Positions 33,932 through 42,763 of a stretch of DNA of 64,000 bases are shown here, in pieces (position 1 is the first letter of the stretch; each line of letters starts with the position of its first letter). Source of the DNA: Haladaptatus sp. DJG-WS-42 (GTDB lineage: Archaea > Halobacteriota > Halobacteria > Halobacteriales > Halococcaceae); NCBI RefSeq assembly GCF_037198285.1, contig NZ_CP147243.1:992001-1056000 (forward strand). The letters run 5' to 3'. A program made the position numbers and the translations under genes. The notes under the pieces are model-generated. The model saw only the letters and a list, made by a program, of their open reading frames with translations, did not search any database and was not told the DNA's origin.

Positions 33932-34951
33932 ATGACGCATCCAGATGCCACTACGGTGCAGGTTGCGGATGACGCCGATGTCGTCCTCGCCGGACGAGAG
34001 ACGAGAGCCACCCTCGAACGAATCGAGTTCGACGAAACGACCGTCGAAGAGGTCGTTCTCGTCGTCCACGAGCTGGCGTCGAACATCGTCAAACACGCCG
34101 GTGCGGGCTCCATCACCCTCACCCTCCAGACGGACGGCGAGCGGACAGGTATCGAGATATACGCGAACGATACGGGCCCCGGAATCGCCGACGTCGGCCA
34201 GGCGGTCGTCGACGGATACTCGACGTCGGGGAGTCTGGGCGGCGGGCTCGGCGCGATCTATCGCCTCATGGACACTGTCGTCATCGAATCAGACGGCGAC
34301 CGCGAAGCCGGCTTCGAGGTAGTCGCAACGCGGTGGCAATCGGCGTCGTCGGTCTATTCCGCGCCGCCAATCGTTGTCGGTGCGGCGACGCGAGCGATGC
34401 CAGGGCACGACCAGAACGGCGACGCGTTCCTCATAGAGCACGGCGCCGAAACGACGCTCGTCGGAGTGATCGATGGGCTCGGCCACGGCGAAGCGGCACA
34501 CCAGGCATCGAGTGCGGCCCAACAGTACGTTCGGACGCACTCCACCCAGCCGCTTTCCGACATCTTCGAAGGGGTCGAGCGCGCCTGTCGCAACACGCGC
34601 GGTGTGGTGATGCTCCTCGCGCGCTTCGACTGGAACACCGCTACCGTCACGCTCGGCAGCGTCGGCAACATCACCCTCCGAGTCTGTCACTCGCCCAAAT
34701 CGCGCCACCTCACCCCCAAGCGGGGCGTCCTCGGTGGAAACGCACCCGCACCCGTGATCGCTGAGTGGGACTGGAGTCCGGCGTCCGTCATGGTGGTGCA
34801 CTCAGACGGGCTGCGCTCGAACTGGCAGTGTGACGAGTTCTCGCTGCGCGACGGGCAATCGGTGACCGCCATCGCAGACGACCTGCTCACGACCCTCTCG
34901 ACCCACGACGACGACGCCACCGTACTCGTCATCACGGAGGCGACGCCATGA
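33932..34951 (+). CDS. RsbT/RsbW-like ATPase fused to an RsbX-like PP2C phosphatase
   Basis: The 339-residue protein joins two modules. Residues 10-135 form a HATPase_c domain: HELASNIVKHAG near 46-57, NDTGPGI near 79-85 and GYSTSGSLGGGLGAI near 95-109. Residues 150-335 form a PP2C/SpoIIE-type phosphatase with GHDQNGDAFLIEH near 158-170, GVIDGLGHGEAAH near 178-190 and VVHSDGLRSNW near 287. RsbX returns RsbS and RsbR to the unphosphorylated state. Similar fusions follow RsbT in many bacterial operons. Its stop overlaps the kinase start by four bases. Confidence 0.85.
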   Translation: MTHPDATTVQVADDADVVLAGRETRATLERIEFDETTVEEVVLVVHELASNIVKHAGAGSITLTLQTDGERTGIEIYANDTGPGIADVGQAVVDGYSTSGSLGGGLGAIYRLMDTVVIESDGDREAGFEVVATRWQSASSVYSAPPIVVGAATRAMPGHDQNGDAFLIEHGAETTLVGVIDGLGHGEAAHQASSAAQQYVRTHSTQPLSDIFEGVERACRNTRGVVMLLARFDWNTATVTLGSVGNITLRVCHSPKSRHLTPKRGVLGGNAPAPVIAEWDWSPASVMVVHSDGLRSNWQCDEFSLRDGQSVTAIADDLLTTLSTHDDDATVLVITEATP

Positions 34952-36132
34952 CCGAAGACGTACCGGCCCGCGACGAAGCGACGAACAAGGAGCTTCGAGC
35001 CGAACTCCGCGAGTCGCGGTCGCGGATTCGAGGGCTAGAGGCGGAGCTGGCGGAGACCAACGAAGGGATGGTCGCGCTGACGCTCGAACTCGAGAATGCG
35101 AGAGAGCGATATCAAACCATCTTCGAAGAGAGCACCGACGGCATCCTCCTCATCGAACCGGATCAGGACACCATCCACGAGGCGAATCCGCAGGCGTGCA
35201 CCCTCCTTGGATACGACCGAGAGACGATTATGACGCTGTCACCGGCTGACATCTTCCCCGACGAGAGCGACCGGTCTCACACGTTCGCAGAGGCGGTCGT
35301 CCACGGCTGGGCCGACGGGTTCACCTGCCGCACCAAAGACGGGCGAAAGGTCGATGTAGACATCTCCGCGTCGATGGTCACCCTAAACGGTCAGTCGTTG
35401 CTGCTCGCCGCCTTGCGCGACGTGACGGAGCGAAAGCGCCGTGAACAGCGCCTGCAGGTTCTCACGCGGATTTTCCGACACAACCTCCGCAACGACGGGA
35501 ACATCATCCAGGGCCACGCAGACCTGCTGTACGACGAGGTCTCGGGCTCTCCCCTCGAAGCGAACGTGTTCCAGATTCGAGAGACGATAGACGAGATACT
35601 GGAGTTGAGCAGCAAAGTCCGACGGGTCCAGGACATCCTTGACCAGAGTCGGTTGTACAAGAGTCCACTCGCCGAGTTGCTCTCACACCACGAGGCATGG
35701 TTCGAACAAACCTACCCGGAGACGACGCTGACCAGCTCCGTGCCCGAGGAGGAAATCGTCGTCGGCCGACGACTCGGCGTTGCCATCCAGGAGGTGATAG
35801 AAAACGCCGCAAAGCACACCGGCGATGGGACGACCATCACCGTCTCGGCCGAGATCGACGACGACCAAGTGTGGGTCAAAGTCGCAGACGACGGCCCGGG
35901 AATCCCCGACCAAGAGCTCGAAGTCATCCAGGTCGGTGCGGAGACTCCACTTGCCCACTCGAGCGGTGTCGGGCTCTGGTTCACCTCATGGGTTGTTGAT
36001 AGTCTCGGCGGCAAGCTGTCCGTTCAGCGGCGCGACCCGGAGGGAACGCTCGTCTCGATGGCCGTCCCCGTACTTACGCCAGAAGCAGCCCAGCCGGGCT
36101 GGAACGAACAACACACACCGAATCAACCATGA
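34948..36132 (+). CDS. PAS-domain histidine kinase with bacterial stressosome-type linker
   Basis: The 394-residue protein begins with a coiled coil (about 10-55) containing ELAETNEGMVALTLELENA. A PAS domain (about 55-165) follows, then a HisKA-type domain with H178 in RIFRHNLRNDGNI, and HATPase_c with IQEVIENAAKHT, ADDGPGIP and GVGLWFTSW. The kinase core is haloarchaeal. The linker is close to bacterial kinases found after RsbX (ETNRGVVALYAELDE-type). It is translationally coupled to the fusion gene before it and to the response regulator gene after it. Confidence 0.88.
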   Translation: MTEDVPARDEATNKELRAELRESRSRIRGLEAELAETNEGMVALTLELENARERYQTIFEESTDGILLIEPDQDTIHEANPQACTLLGYDRETIMTLSPADIFPDESDRSHTFAEAVVHGWADGFTCRTKDGRKVDVDISASMVTLNGQSLLLAALRDVTERKRREQRLQVLTRIFRHNLRNDGNIIQGHADLLYDEVSGSPLEANVFQIRETIDEILELSSKVRRVQDILDQSRLYKSPLAELLSHHEAWFEQTYPETTLTSSVPEEEIVVGRRLGVAIQEVIENAAKHTGDGTTITVSAEIDDDQVWVKVADDGPGIPDQELEVIQVGAETPLAHSSGVGLWFTSWVVDSLGGKLSVQRRDPEGTLVSMAVPVLTPEAAQPGWNEQHTPNQP

Positions 36133-36716
36133 CATCCGATAGTCAACTTTCGACGGTGCTCGTCGTCGAAGACGAACACTCGCTCGCCGACCTGTTCGAA
36201 ATGTTCTTGGAGTCTAAGTACACCGTCCACACGGCCCATGATGGTGCGACGGCGCTCGAACTGATGAGCGACGAGGTCGACGTCGTTCTCCTCGACCGGC
36301 GGATGCCTGGCATCTCCGGAGAGGAAGTGCTCAAAGCCATCCGTGCGGAGGGGTACGACTGCCGGGTTGCCATGGTGACCGCCGTCACGCCCGATGTCGA
36401 TATCATCGAGATGGGATTCGACGAGTACCTGACGAAACCCGTCACACGAACGGAGTTACTCGAAACCGTAGACCAGCTCGTAGAACTTGCCAGCTACGAC
36501 GAACTGATACAAGAGTACTACCAGCTTATTTCAACGAAGGCGACGCTCGAGGTCGAAAAGGACGACCGGTATCTCGCAGAGAACGAGGAGTACGCGCAAC
36601 TGACCGCCCGGATGGCCGAGTTGAAAGTCCAGCTCCGTTCGACGGAGGAGTCGTTATCCGACGTCGATGTTCGAAGCCTCATCATCCAAGGAGGGGTACA
36701 AACTGACACAGAATGA
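36129..36716 (+). CDS. Response regulator with HalX domain
   Basis: The 195-residue protein has a receiver domain (about 8-120) with acidic E14-D15, the phosphoacceptor D56 in VVLLDRRMPG, T84 in MVTA and K103 in LTKP. Residues 120-190 form a predominantly helical, charged C-terminal HalX domain. It has no DNA-binding domain. It is translated from an ATG overlapping the kinase stop (ATGA) and is probably phosphorylated by H178 of that kinase. Partner or output is unknown. Confidence 0.88.
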   Translation: MTSDSQLSTVLVVEDEHSLADLFEMFLESKYTVHTAHDGATALELMSDEVDVVLLDRRMPGISGEEVLKAIRAEGYDCRVAMVTAVTPDVDIIEMGFDEYLTKPVTRTELLETVDQLVELASYDELIQEYYQLISTKATLEVEKDDRYLAENEEYAQLTARMAELKVQLRSTEESLSDVDVRSLIIQGGVQTDTE

Positions 36717-36858
36717 GGGCACAGATTCTGGCGTTGGAACTGCACAACGAACGACTGGGGCTGGTGTGACTCATGTGTGATATGACCCACCACGAACAAC
36801 ATGGGGGCAGTTGCGGTAGCGTGTTCGGTCCAGTTGCACACAACGAACGTACCCAACC

Positions 36859-37917
36859 ATGACCTCCGAGTCCATCGAACTCTACGAACAGATAGTCGCT
36901 CTGATGGGCGACGGGGTTTACGTCCTCGATTTGAACGGCCGATACGTGAAGGTAAACGACCGCTTCGTTGAGCTTACGGGGTACGATCGAGAAAATCTGC
37001 TCCAGAAACAGCCCTCAATCCTGCTGGATGAGGCGGCCGTAGAGCAGTTCGAACAGGCGATCCAGCAGCTCATTACGACAGAGACGAACGCCATCAAGAC
37101 GGTCGAAGCGACCATTACGACCGCATCCGGAGACTGCGTTCCGTTAGAGGCCACGCTCACAGTGCTCTGGGAAGATGGGGAAGCAGTGGGAACAATCGGG
37201 GTCGTTCGTGACATCACAGCGCGCAAAGCCCGAGAGGAAAAGTTGAAACGCCAGAACGAACGTCTCGAAAAGTTTGCTACGGTGGTCACACACGACTTAC
37301 GAAACCCACTGAATGTGGCGATGGGCCGACTCGAAATAGCAAAAGAGACGGGTGAGTCAAGGCATTTCGAGGCGATTGCAAACGCTCAAAAACGGATGGA
37401 GCGCATCATCGAAGACGTCCTGGCGGTGGCTCGACAAGGCGAGGCGGTCGAAGAGACACAGCCGGTTACGCTCGACACGGTTGCACGCCGCGCGTGGGAT
37501 ACCGTTGACACCGGCACGGCGACACTCGTCGTGGACACTGACACGCGAATCGACGCCGACGTAAGCCGCCTCACCCAGCTGTTCGAGAACTTGTTCCGGA
37601 ACAGTGTCGAACACGCTTCGACCGGCGAGCAACCAGCGACCAACAGCGCGAACGAACGCTCCGAAGAAGCAGTAACCGTGCACGTTGGCCGGCTCGACAA
37701 CGACGCAGGGTTTTACGTCGAAGACACCGGTCGCGGCATCCCGCCAGACAAGCGCGAGCGCGTGTTTGAGTCCGGGTACACGACTGACTCCGAGGGAACC
37801 GGCTTCGGACTCGCAATCGTCATGGAAATTGCGATGGCACACGGCTGGAAAATCGACGTCAAGGGAGGAACAGCGGGCGGTGCGCGGTTTGAATTCACAA
37901 CGGAACCGACTGAGTGA
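36859..37917 (+). CDS. PAS-domain sensor histidine kinase
   Basis: The 352-residue protein has a PAS domain (about 5-122; DGVYVLDLNGRYVKVNDRFVELTGY) and a HisKA domain with H145 in FATVVTHDLRNPLNVAMGRLE. HATPase_c follows, with NLFRNSVEH, DTGRGIP and EGTGFGLAIV. It has no membrane helix, so it senses a cytoplasmic signal. It is separated from the response regulator gene by 142 bases and may be read from the same operon or its own promoter. It might share the HalX regulator. Confidence 0.88.
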   Translation: MTSESIELYEQIVALMGDGVYVLDLNGRYVKVNDRFVELTGYDRENLLQKQPSILLDEAAVEQFEQAIQQLITTETNAIKTVEATITTASGDCVPLEATLTVLWEDGEAVGTIGVVRDITARKAREEKLKRQNERLEKFATVVTHDLRNPLNVAMGRLEIAKETGESRHFEAIANAQKRMERIIEDVLAVARQGEAVEETQPVTLDTVARRAWDTVDTGTATLVVDTDTRIDADVSRLTQLFENLFRNSVEHASTGEQPATNSANERSEEAVTVHVGRLDNDAGFYVEDTGRGIPPDKRERVFESGYTTDSEGTGFGLAIVMEIAMAHGWKIDVKGGTAGGARFEFTTEPTE

Positions 37918-37992
37918 GCGCAGACGAGCGGAGAACGCAAGGTACCGACAGCGACAACAAGAACAAAGAGACTTCACCACATTGGTTGACAC

Positions 37993-38442
37993 ATGACACT
38001 CCTCGTTCCCTTCGACGGCTCCGCGCTGGCCGAAACCGCCTTGAAGCGAGCCGCAGAGTTCGGCGACGCGTTTGGGAAAACTGTGGTCGTGCTCGTCGTC
38101 ATTCCAGACGACGAAACCTACGCAGAAGAGCGTGGTTGGACCGATGGCGGGAGTTTCGATGCGGAGGCGTTCACCGAAACCTTGCGCACTCGCGTCGAGG
38201 CCATCGCCCCCGAAGCGACGTTCCGCGTCGAGCACGCCCGCGACCCAGAAGACGAGCCGTACTCGTCGGTGACGATGAACATTGTCCGCACCGTCAGGAA
38301 GGTCGCAGCCGAGGTCGATGCAGACATCGTCTTCATCGGCAGCGAAAACGCCGGACGCGTCTCTCAGCCGCTCACGAGCGTCGGCGCGCCGGTGTCAGCC
38401 GACCCGCAGTACGACGTCCACATTGTGCGCCACGCGAAGTAA
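37993..38442 (+). CDS. Universal stress protein-like (no classical ATP loop)
   Basis: The 149-residue protein starts MTLLVPFDGSALAETALKRA, a Usp first strand and helix. The expected ATP loop G-2x-G-9x-G-S/T is degenerate: IGSENAGRVSQPLTSVGAPV. It likely does not bind ATP in the classical way. It is the last gene on this strand after the stressosome and kinase genes, about 75 bases after the second kinase, so it could be an output or partner of that system, though this is inference. Confidence 0.8.
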   Translation: MTLLVPFDGSALAETALKRAAEFGDAFGKTVVVLVVIPDDETYAEERGWTDGGSFDAEAFTETLRTRVEAIAPEATFRVEHARDPEDEPYSSVTMNIVRTVRKVAAEVDADIVFIGSENAGRVSQPLTSVGAPVSADPQYDVHIVRHAK

Positions 38443-38495
38443 ATCGACAGCGAGTAAACAACATGTGTAAACCCACCGGCTGAGTAGCCCCTCGC

Positions 38496-39053
38496 ATGTG
38501 GCCCTGGGGACACGTCGCGGTTGGCTATCTGCTGTACTCGTTGTATCATCGCTCTAGAGTTGCAGCCATCTCCGGGGTGGGTGTGTTTTTCGTCGCTCTC
38601 GGCACGCAGTTTCCAGACCTCATCGACAAGCCGCTGGGGTGGAATCTCGGCATCCTCCCGAGCGGCCGGTCGCTCGCCCATTCGCTCATCACGGCGGTTG
38701 TGATAATTGCCATCGCCGTGGCCGTCGCACGACGCTTCTCGCGGGAGGAGGTGGGCTGGGCGTTTGGCCTTGGCTACCTCTCGCACCTCGCAACCGACGG
38801 CCTCTATCCCGTTCTCGAAGGGAAGGTTATCTTCCTCTCGTATCTCGGGTGGCCGCTGCTCCCGATTCCCCCCTACGAACACGAATCCGTGAGCATCCTC
38901 GCACACTTCCTCTCGATGGAGTGGTCTGCGTATTTCGCCCTCGAACTGGTGCTCACGGCGCTTGCGCTGGCTCTCTGGTTGGTGGACGGGAGACCTGGAT
39001 TCGGATTGCTTACACAGCATCTCGGGGCAGACGCGCAGGCGAGCGATGAGTGA
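38496..39053 (+). CDS. YdjM-like metal-dependent membrane hydrolase family protein
   Basis: The 185-residue protein has about four membrane helices with short acidic and His-containing segments: PWGHVAVGY near 3-11, GTQFPDLIDKPLGW near 35-48, SLAHSLI near 59-65, and LSHLATDGLYP near 94-104. This His/Asp pattern between helices matches the YdjM/LexA-regulated membrane hydrolase family. Its catalytic function is unproven in the family. Its stop abuts the ZIP gene stop with no gap, in convergent orientation. Confidence 0.75.
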   Translation: MWPWGHVAVGYLLYSLYHRSRVAAISGVGVFFVALGTQFPDLIDKPLGWNLGILPSGRSLAHSLITAVVIIAIAVAVARRFSREEVGWAFGLGYLSHLATDGLYPVLEGKVIFLSYLGWPLLPIPPYEHESVSILAHFLSMEWSAYFALELVLTALALALWLVDGRPGFGLLTQHLGADAQASDE

Positions 39054-39884
39054 CTATGCAAGCGAGATGTCGAGATACAACATCACGACGGCGCCGAAAA
39101 TCACCCCGAAAGTGGCGACGCGCTCGTTGCCGCCAGTGTGGGTTTCGGGGATGATTTCGTCGCTGATGACGAACAACATCGCGCCCGCGGCAAAGCCCAT
39201 CGCGTAGGGCAGCAGCGCGGAGACGGTCTGGACGGCGTACGCGCCGAACACCGCGAGGGGGATTTCGACGACGCCGGAGCGAATTCCGGCGAAGGCGGCG
39301 TAGAAGCGACGGTCTAACCCGGCGTTGATGGCGGCGACCGACACCGCAAGCCCTTCGGGGATGTTCTGGATGCCGATAGCGAGCATGAGTGGAATTGCCG
39401 TGTCGATGTTCCCACTCCCGAAGCCAACGCCCACAGCGAGGCCCTCTGGCATGTTGTGGAGCGTGATAGCGAGGATGAACAGCACGACGCCGGAGAGTCG
39501 TTCGTCATTTACGGGCAAGTTCGTCGAGGGGTGGGCGGCGTCCGGACGCGAGCGTCCCGAAAGCAGGTAGTGTGCGTGGGGGACGAGCATATCAGAGCGG
39601 TCTAAAAACAGCGCGCCGAGCACGACGCCTGTGAGCACGGGAAGCGGGTTCCCGTTCGAGTACTGCTCGATGCCGGGGATGATGAGACTCGTGAAACTCG
39701 CCGCGAGCATGACGCCTGCGGCGAAGCCGAGTGCCCCGTCGAGTGCTTTCTCGGAGGGGTTGCGCCAGACAAGCACCAGCGACGCGCCGAGCAGGTTGAG
39801 CGAGGCGATGACCAGCCCACCAATCAGCCCATGAACAACCGGGTTAGACCCGAACAACCGGATGAATTCATCAGCGAGCGCCAT
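39054..39884 (-). CDS. ZIP-family divalent metal transporter
   Basis: The 276-residue protein has eight predicted membrane helices with metal-site motifs on helices 4 and 5: HNMPEGLAVGVGFG and GIQNIPEGLAVSV. A cytoplasmic loop before helix 4 is His-containing (LVPHAHYLLSG). ZIP proteins import zinc, iron or related ions. The gene has no visible regulator beside it; the promoter region toward 39900 is AT-rich. Confidence 0.9.
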   Translation of the reverse strand: MALADEFIRLFGSNPVVHGLIGGLVIASLNLLGASLVLVWRNPSEKALDGALGFAAGVMLAASFTSLIIPGIEQYSNGNPLPVLTGVVLGALFLDRSDMLVPHAHYLLSGRSRPDAAHPSTNLPVNDERLSGVVLFILAITLHNMPEGLAVGVGFGSGNIDTAIPLMLAIGIQNIPEGLAVSVAAINAGLDRRFYAAFAGIRSGVVEIPLAVFGAYAVQTVSALLPYAMGFAAGAMLFVISDEIIPETHTGGNERVATFGVIFGAVVMLYLDISLA

Positions 39885-40024
39885 GGCCCCTCCTAGTCAT
39901 ACGAGAAGGTTGCGAACCAGCGATTAAATCGTTGTGAAACAACCAACCGTCACCGCAATTTGGCGGCATCTCTCGTCACGAACGCGCTAAGGGCTTTCCC
40001 CACGGCCGTGGTAGCGTTGCGTAG

Positions 40025-40738
40025 ATGACCGCCCTGTGCGCTCACCTCCAACTCCCCGTTGCAATGGGCTGGCGCCACGTCCTGTTCGCAAACTGGCCGG
40101 TAGAGCCTGCGCTCGTCGCGGCCCATCTCCCCGATTCGCTTTCGGTGGACACGTTCGACGGACAGGCGTGGCTCTCGGCCGTCCCGTTTACGAACGTCGC
40201 CGTTCGTCCCGCGGGCACGCCGCAATTCGCAGGGTTTCGACTGCCTGAGCTCAATTTGCGCACCTACGTCACCCACGATGGCGAGCCGGGCGTCTACTTT
40301 TTCAGCCTCGACGCACAGGGCGTCCTCGGCGTGGTTGGCGCGCGGCTGTTTCACCACCTGCCGTACTACTACGCCCGAATCTCGCTCGCGACTACAGCCG
40401 AGAGAGTCGCGTTCTCGTGTCGGCGCGTCCACCCCGGCGCGCGCCCGGTTCGATTTCAGGTGACCTACCGGTCGACAGGCGAGCAGTTCCGCGCGGAATC
40501 TGACTCACTCGAAGCATTTCTGACCGAGCGCTATCGCTACTACACCGAGGCCACAAGTGGGGAGCTCCGCTTCGCGTCGGTGAGTCACGAACGCTGGCCG
40601 CTCACGGAGGCGACCGTCGAATGGGGTGCGAACAGTCTGTTTCGGGCGAACGGGTTTGCCGACCCGGCGAGCGACCCGGTGTATCTCTACAGCCCGGGCG
40701 TGGACACGGTTGCATCGGGGAGCAAGCGCGTCAGATAG
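40025..40738 (+). CDS. DUF2071 (YqjF-like) protein
   Basis: The 237-residue protein has the family opening MGWRHVLFANWPVEPALV, then LPDSLSVDTFDGQAWLSAVPF and a LRTYVTHDGEPGVYFFSLDAQ block. The family is acetoacetate-decarboxylase-like in fold and has no assigned function. An alternative start is at 40064 (MGWRHVL). It is convergent with the lipoprotein gene, 12 bases apart. Confidence 0.8.
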   Translation: MTALCAHLQLPVAMGWRHVLFANWPVEPALVAAHLPDSLSVDTFDGQAWLSAVPFTNVAVRPAGTPQFAGFRLPELNLRTYVTHDGEPGVYFFSLDAQGVLGVVGARLFHHLPYYYARISLATTAERVAFSCRRVHPGARPVRFQVTYRSTGEQFRAESDSLEAFLTERYRYYTEATSGELRFASVSHERWPLTEATVEWGANSLFRANGFADPASDPVYLYSPGVDTVASGSKRVR

Positions 40739-40750
40739 CGTGGAGGGGTT

Positions 40751-41704
40751 TCAGAGTTCCCAGAACGCTTTGGCGTCGTCTGCCTCGAGGTTGTACCAGT
40801 CGAACATGAAGTAGCACGCGTCGCGGTCGGTTGGAAGCTGAAAGGCGAGTTCGCCCCGTGCGGTCGCGCCAGCGTCGATACTCCCCACGTCGAAGCCCTC
40901 GCTGAGCGACTCCCACGCCCAGAGGTCTACGGTGTACACCAAGCCAGTCGCTCCTTTCAGCCGCAAGTTCCAGACCGACGAGATGGGGATTGAATCAGTT
41001 CGGTCGTTCGTGATTTCCAGCGTGGGGAGGACGAATTCGTGACCCTCGCTCGCCACCAGTTTCCCACCGAGTTCGGTCGTAGTACGAACCTCTGTGACGG
41101 TCACGCGCACGTCATTGTTGGATACCGCTTCGCCCAGTGGATGAACGGTCTGAAGCGTCTGTTCTAAGTCTGCGACCGGCGTTGCTGACGATTCGAGGTC
41201 GATTGAAACAGTTGAAAGCGCCACCGCCGAACGATTGGTGAAATCGAGAGCGTAGGTGAGGTTCGTAGCGTCTTCTGGAACCTCGTACACCACGTCGCCC
41301 CGCGAGACCTCACCCGGGAGGAGGTCGTGATTTTTCGGGAGGGCGTGGGTCGTCGTCGTGTCGGCCAGATAGTACTCATTGCCGTCACCGTCGGCGATGT
41401 ACGGCTCTATCCGCGGGAACCAGTGGGCGACCTCGTCGCTCGTGTTCTTTGCGGCGAATCGAAGAACGACGTACGTGTTGCCACGGCTTGCTCGCTGCGC
41501 GTCGGTGAGTGCCGTCGTCTTCGTCACCCCCCTCAGTACGAAACTGAACGACGGGGTTTCGACGAGGTCGCCAACGGCGACTGTCACTGGCGTCGCGGTT
41601 TCGGTCTGCTCGGTGGCCTGTTCTACACCACCAACACACCCGGCGAGGAGTGACGCCGCGCCGGCGCTCAGAAAGCGTCTCCGAGTGAACAGGTGGAACT
41701 TCAT
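40751..41704 (-). CDS. Tat-exported lipoprotein with DUF4352-like domains
   Basis: I start at ATG 41704, giving MKFHLFTRRRFLSAGAASLL then AGC. This is a Tat signal (TRRRFLSAG) with a lipobox (LLAGC), so the mature protein is lipid-anchored at the cell surface. The 317-residue protein has two beta-sandwich modules, each with runs like YVVLRFAAKNTSDEVAHWF (about 90-108), similar to DUF4352. The family often binds other surface proteins; no catalytic motif is visible. Confidence 0.75.
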   Translation of the reverse strand: MKFHLFTRRRFLSAGAASLLAGCVGGVEQATEQTETATPVTVAVGDLVETPSFSFVLRGVTKTTALTDAQRASRGNTYVVLRFAAKNTSDEVAHWFPRIEPYIADGDGNEYYLADTTTTHALPKNHDLLPGEVSRGDVVYEVPEDATNLTYALDFTNRSAVALSTVSIDLESSATPVADLEQTLQTVHPLGEAVSNNDVRVTVTEVRTTTELGGKLVASEGHEFVLPTLEITNDRTDSIPISSVWNLRLKGATGLVYTVDLWAWESLSEGFDVGSIDAGATARGELAFQLPTDRDACYFMFDWYNLEADDAKAFWEL

Positions 41705-41788
41705 AGCGACACCTACAGCGCAAGCTGTTAAAATACTAGACACACGCGGAAATTGATGTGTCAGAGAGAACCAGACCGCAGTGGCGGT

Positions 41789-42763
41789 TCAGTTCTCGGC
41801 TTCCGACAATAAGCCCCGGACGCTCTCTTCGATGGAGTGTCTAACTTCCCAGCCAAGGCGCTCGTGGGCTCCAGAGGTATCGACGGCGAACGAATCGACG
41901 AGCGTCTCGCTGCGCGGGTTGTCGAGCAATGTGATATCGAGGTCGGTGCCGAGCAGGGCTGCGGCGTGACGTTGGACTAACTCGGCCACGTCCATGACGC
42001 TCGGATCTTCGTCGCTCGCAATCTCGTACTTCTCGACGCCGGTTTCGTCGGCGTCGAGTCGGTCGACGAGACGCTCTGCACTGCGGACGTACGCATTGGC
42101 AACGTCCTTTACGTGGACGTAGTTGCGCGCCTGCGTGCCGGGTTTGTACACCGTCAGTTCCTCGCCCGCGAGCGCGCGGTTGACGAAGAAGTTGATGACG
42201 GTGTTCTTCGAGATGGTTTTGCCCTCTAGTTCGTGTTTGCCGTACACGTTCGAAATCATGAACAGATGGGCCGGGAACGCTCCCTCGGCCATCGTCTCGA
42301 TGGCGCGTTCACCGAGCAGTTTCGTCCGTCCGTACCAGTTGAGTGGCGCGCGCGGTTGGTCGACCGTAATTGGGAATTCTTGGGGGTCACCGAGCACAGC
42401 CATACTGAACGGAAAGACGAGCGCTGCGCCCGTTTTCTTACAGAACCACGCCACGTTGTTCGTGCCCTGAACGTTCACCTCGTAGGCGAGGTCTGCGTGC
42501 TGGTCACAGTCTTTGACACCGCTCACGGCGGCGAGGTGGATGACCACATCCGCGCCTTCCAAGGTCTCCTCTAACCGGTCGCGCTGGCGGATGTCGAGGT
42601 GCGAAATGTCCACGTCGCCGACCGAGCGAACCTGCCCGAGATAGAAGTTGTCGAACGCGACGAGTTCCCAGTCGGGGTGTTCTTCCTGAAGTTTTGCGAT
42701 GACGCGACTGCCGATGTAGCCCGCGGCCCCCGTGATGGCGACGCGCGGTGTGTCCGTACTCAT
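41789..42763 (-). CDS. NAD-dependent nucleotide-sugar epimerase, paralogue of the 20649-21641 gene
   Basis: I start at ATG 42763 (MSTDTPRVAITG), which overlaps the stop of the upstream SDR gene (ATGA); the 17 residues upstream in frame are basic and unlikely. The 324-residue extended SDR has GAAGYIGSR, VIHLAAVSGVKDCD, PFSMAVLGDP and the Y-G-R-T-K active site. It shares AYEVNVQGTNNVAWFCKKTG with the region 1 epimerase. The product is uncertain. It is the third gene of a three-SDR operon on the minus strand. Confidence 0.85.
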   Translation of the reverse strand: MSTDTPRVAITGAAGYIGSRVIAKLQEEHPDWELVAFDNFYLGQVRSVGDVDISHLDIRQRDRLEETLEGADVVIHLAAVSGVKDCDQHADLAYEVNVQGTNNVAWFCKKTGAALVFPFSMAVLGDPQEFPITVDQPRAPLNWYGRTKLLGERAIETMAEGAFPAHLFMISNVYGKHELEGKTISKNTVINFFVNRALAGEELTVYKPGTQARNYVHVKDVANAYVRSAERLVDRLDADETGVEKYEIASDEDPSVMDVAELVQRHAAALLGTDLDITLLDNPRSETLVDSFAVDTSGAHERLGWEVRHSIEESVRGLLSEAEN

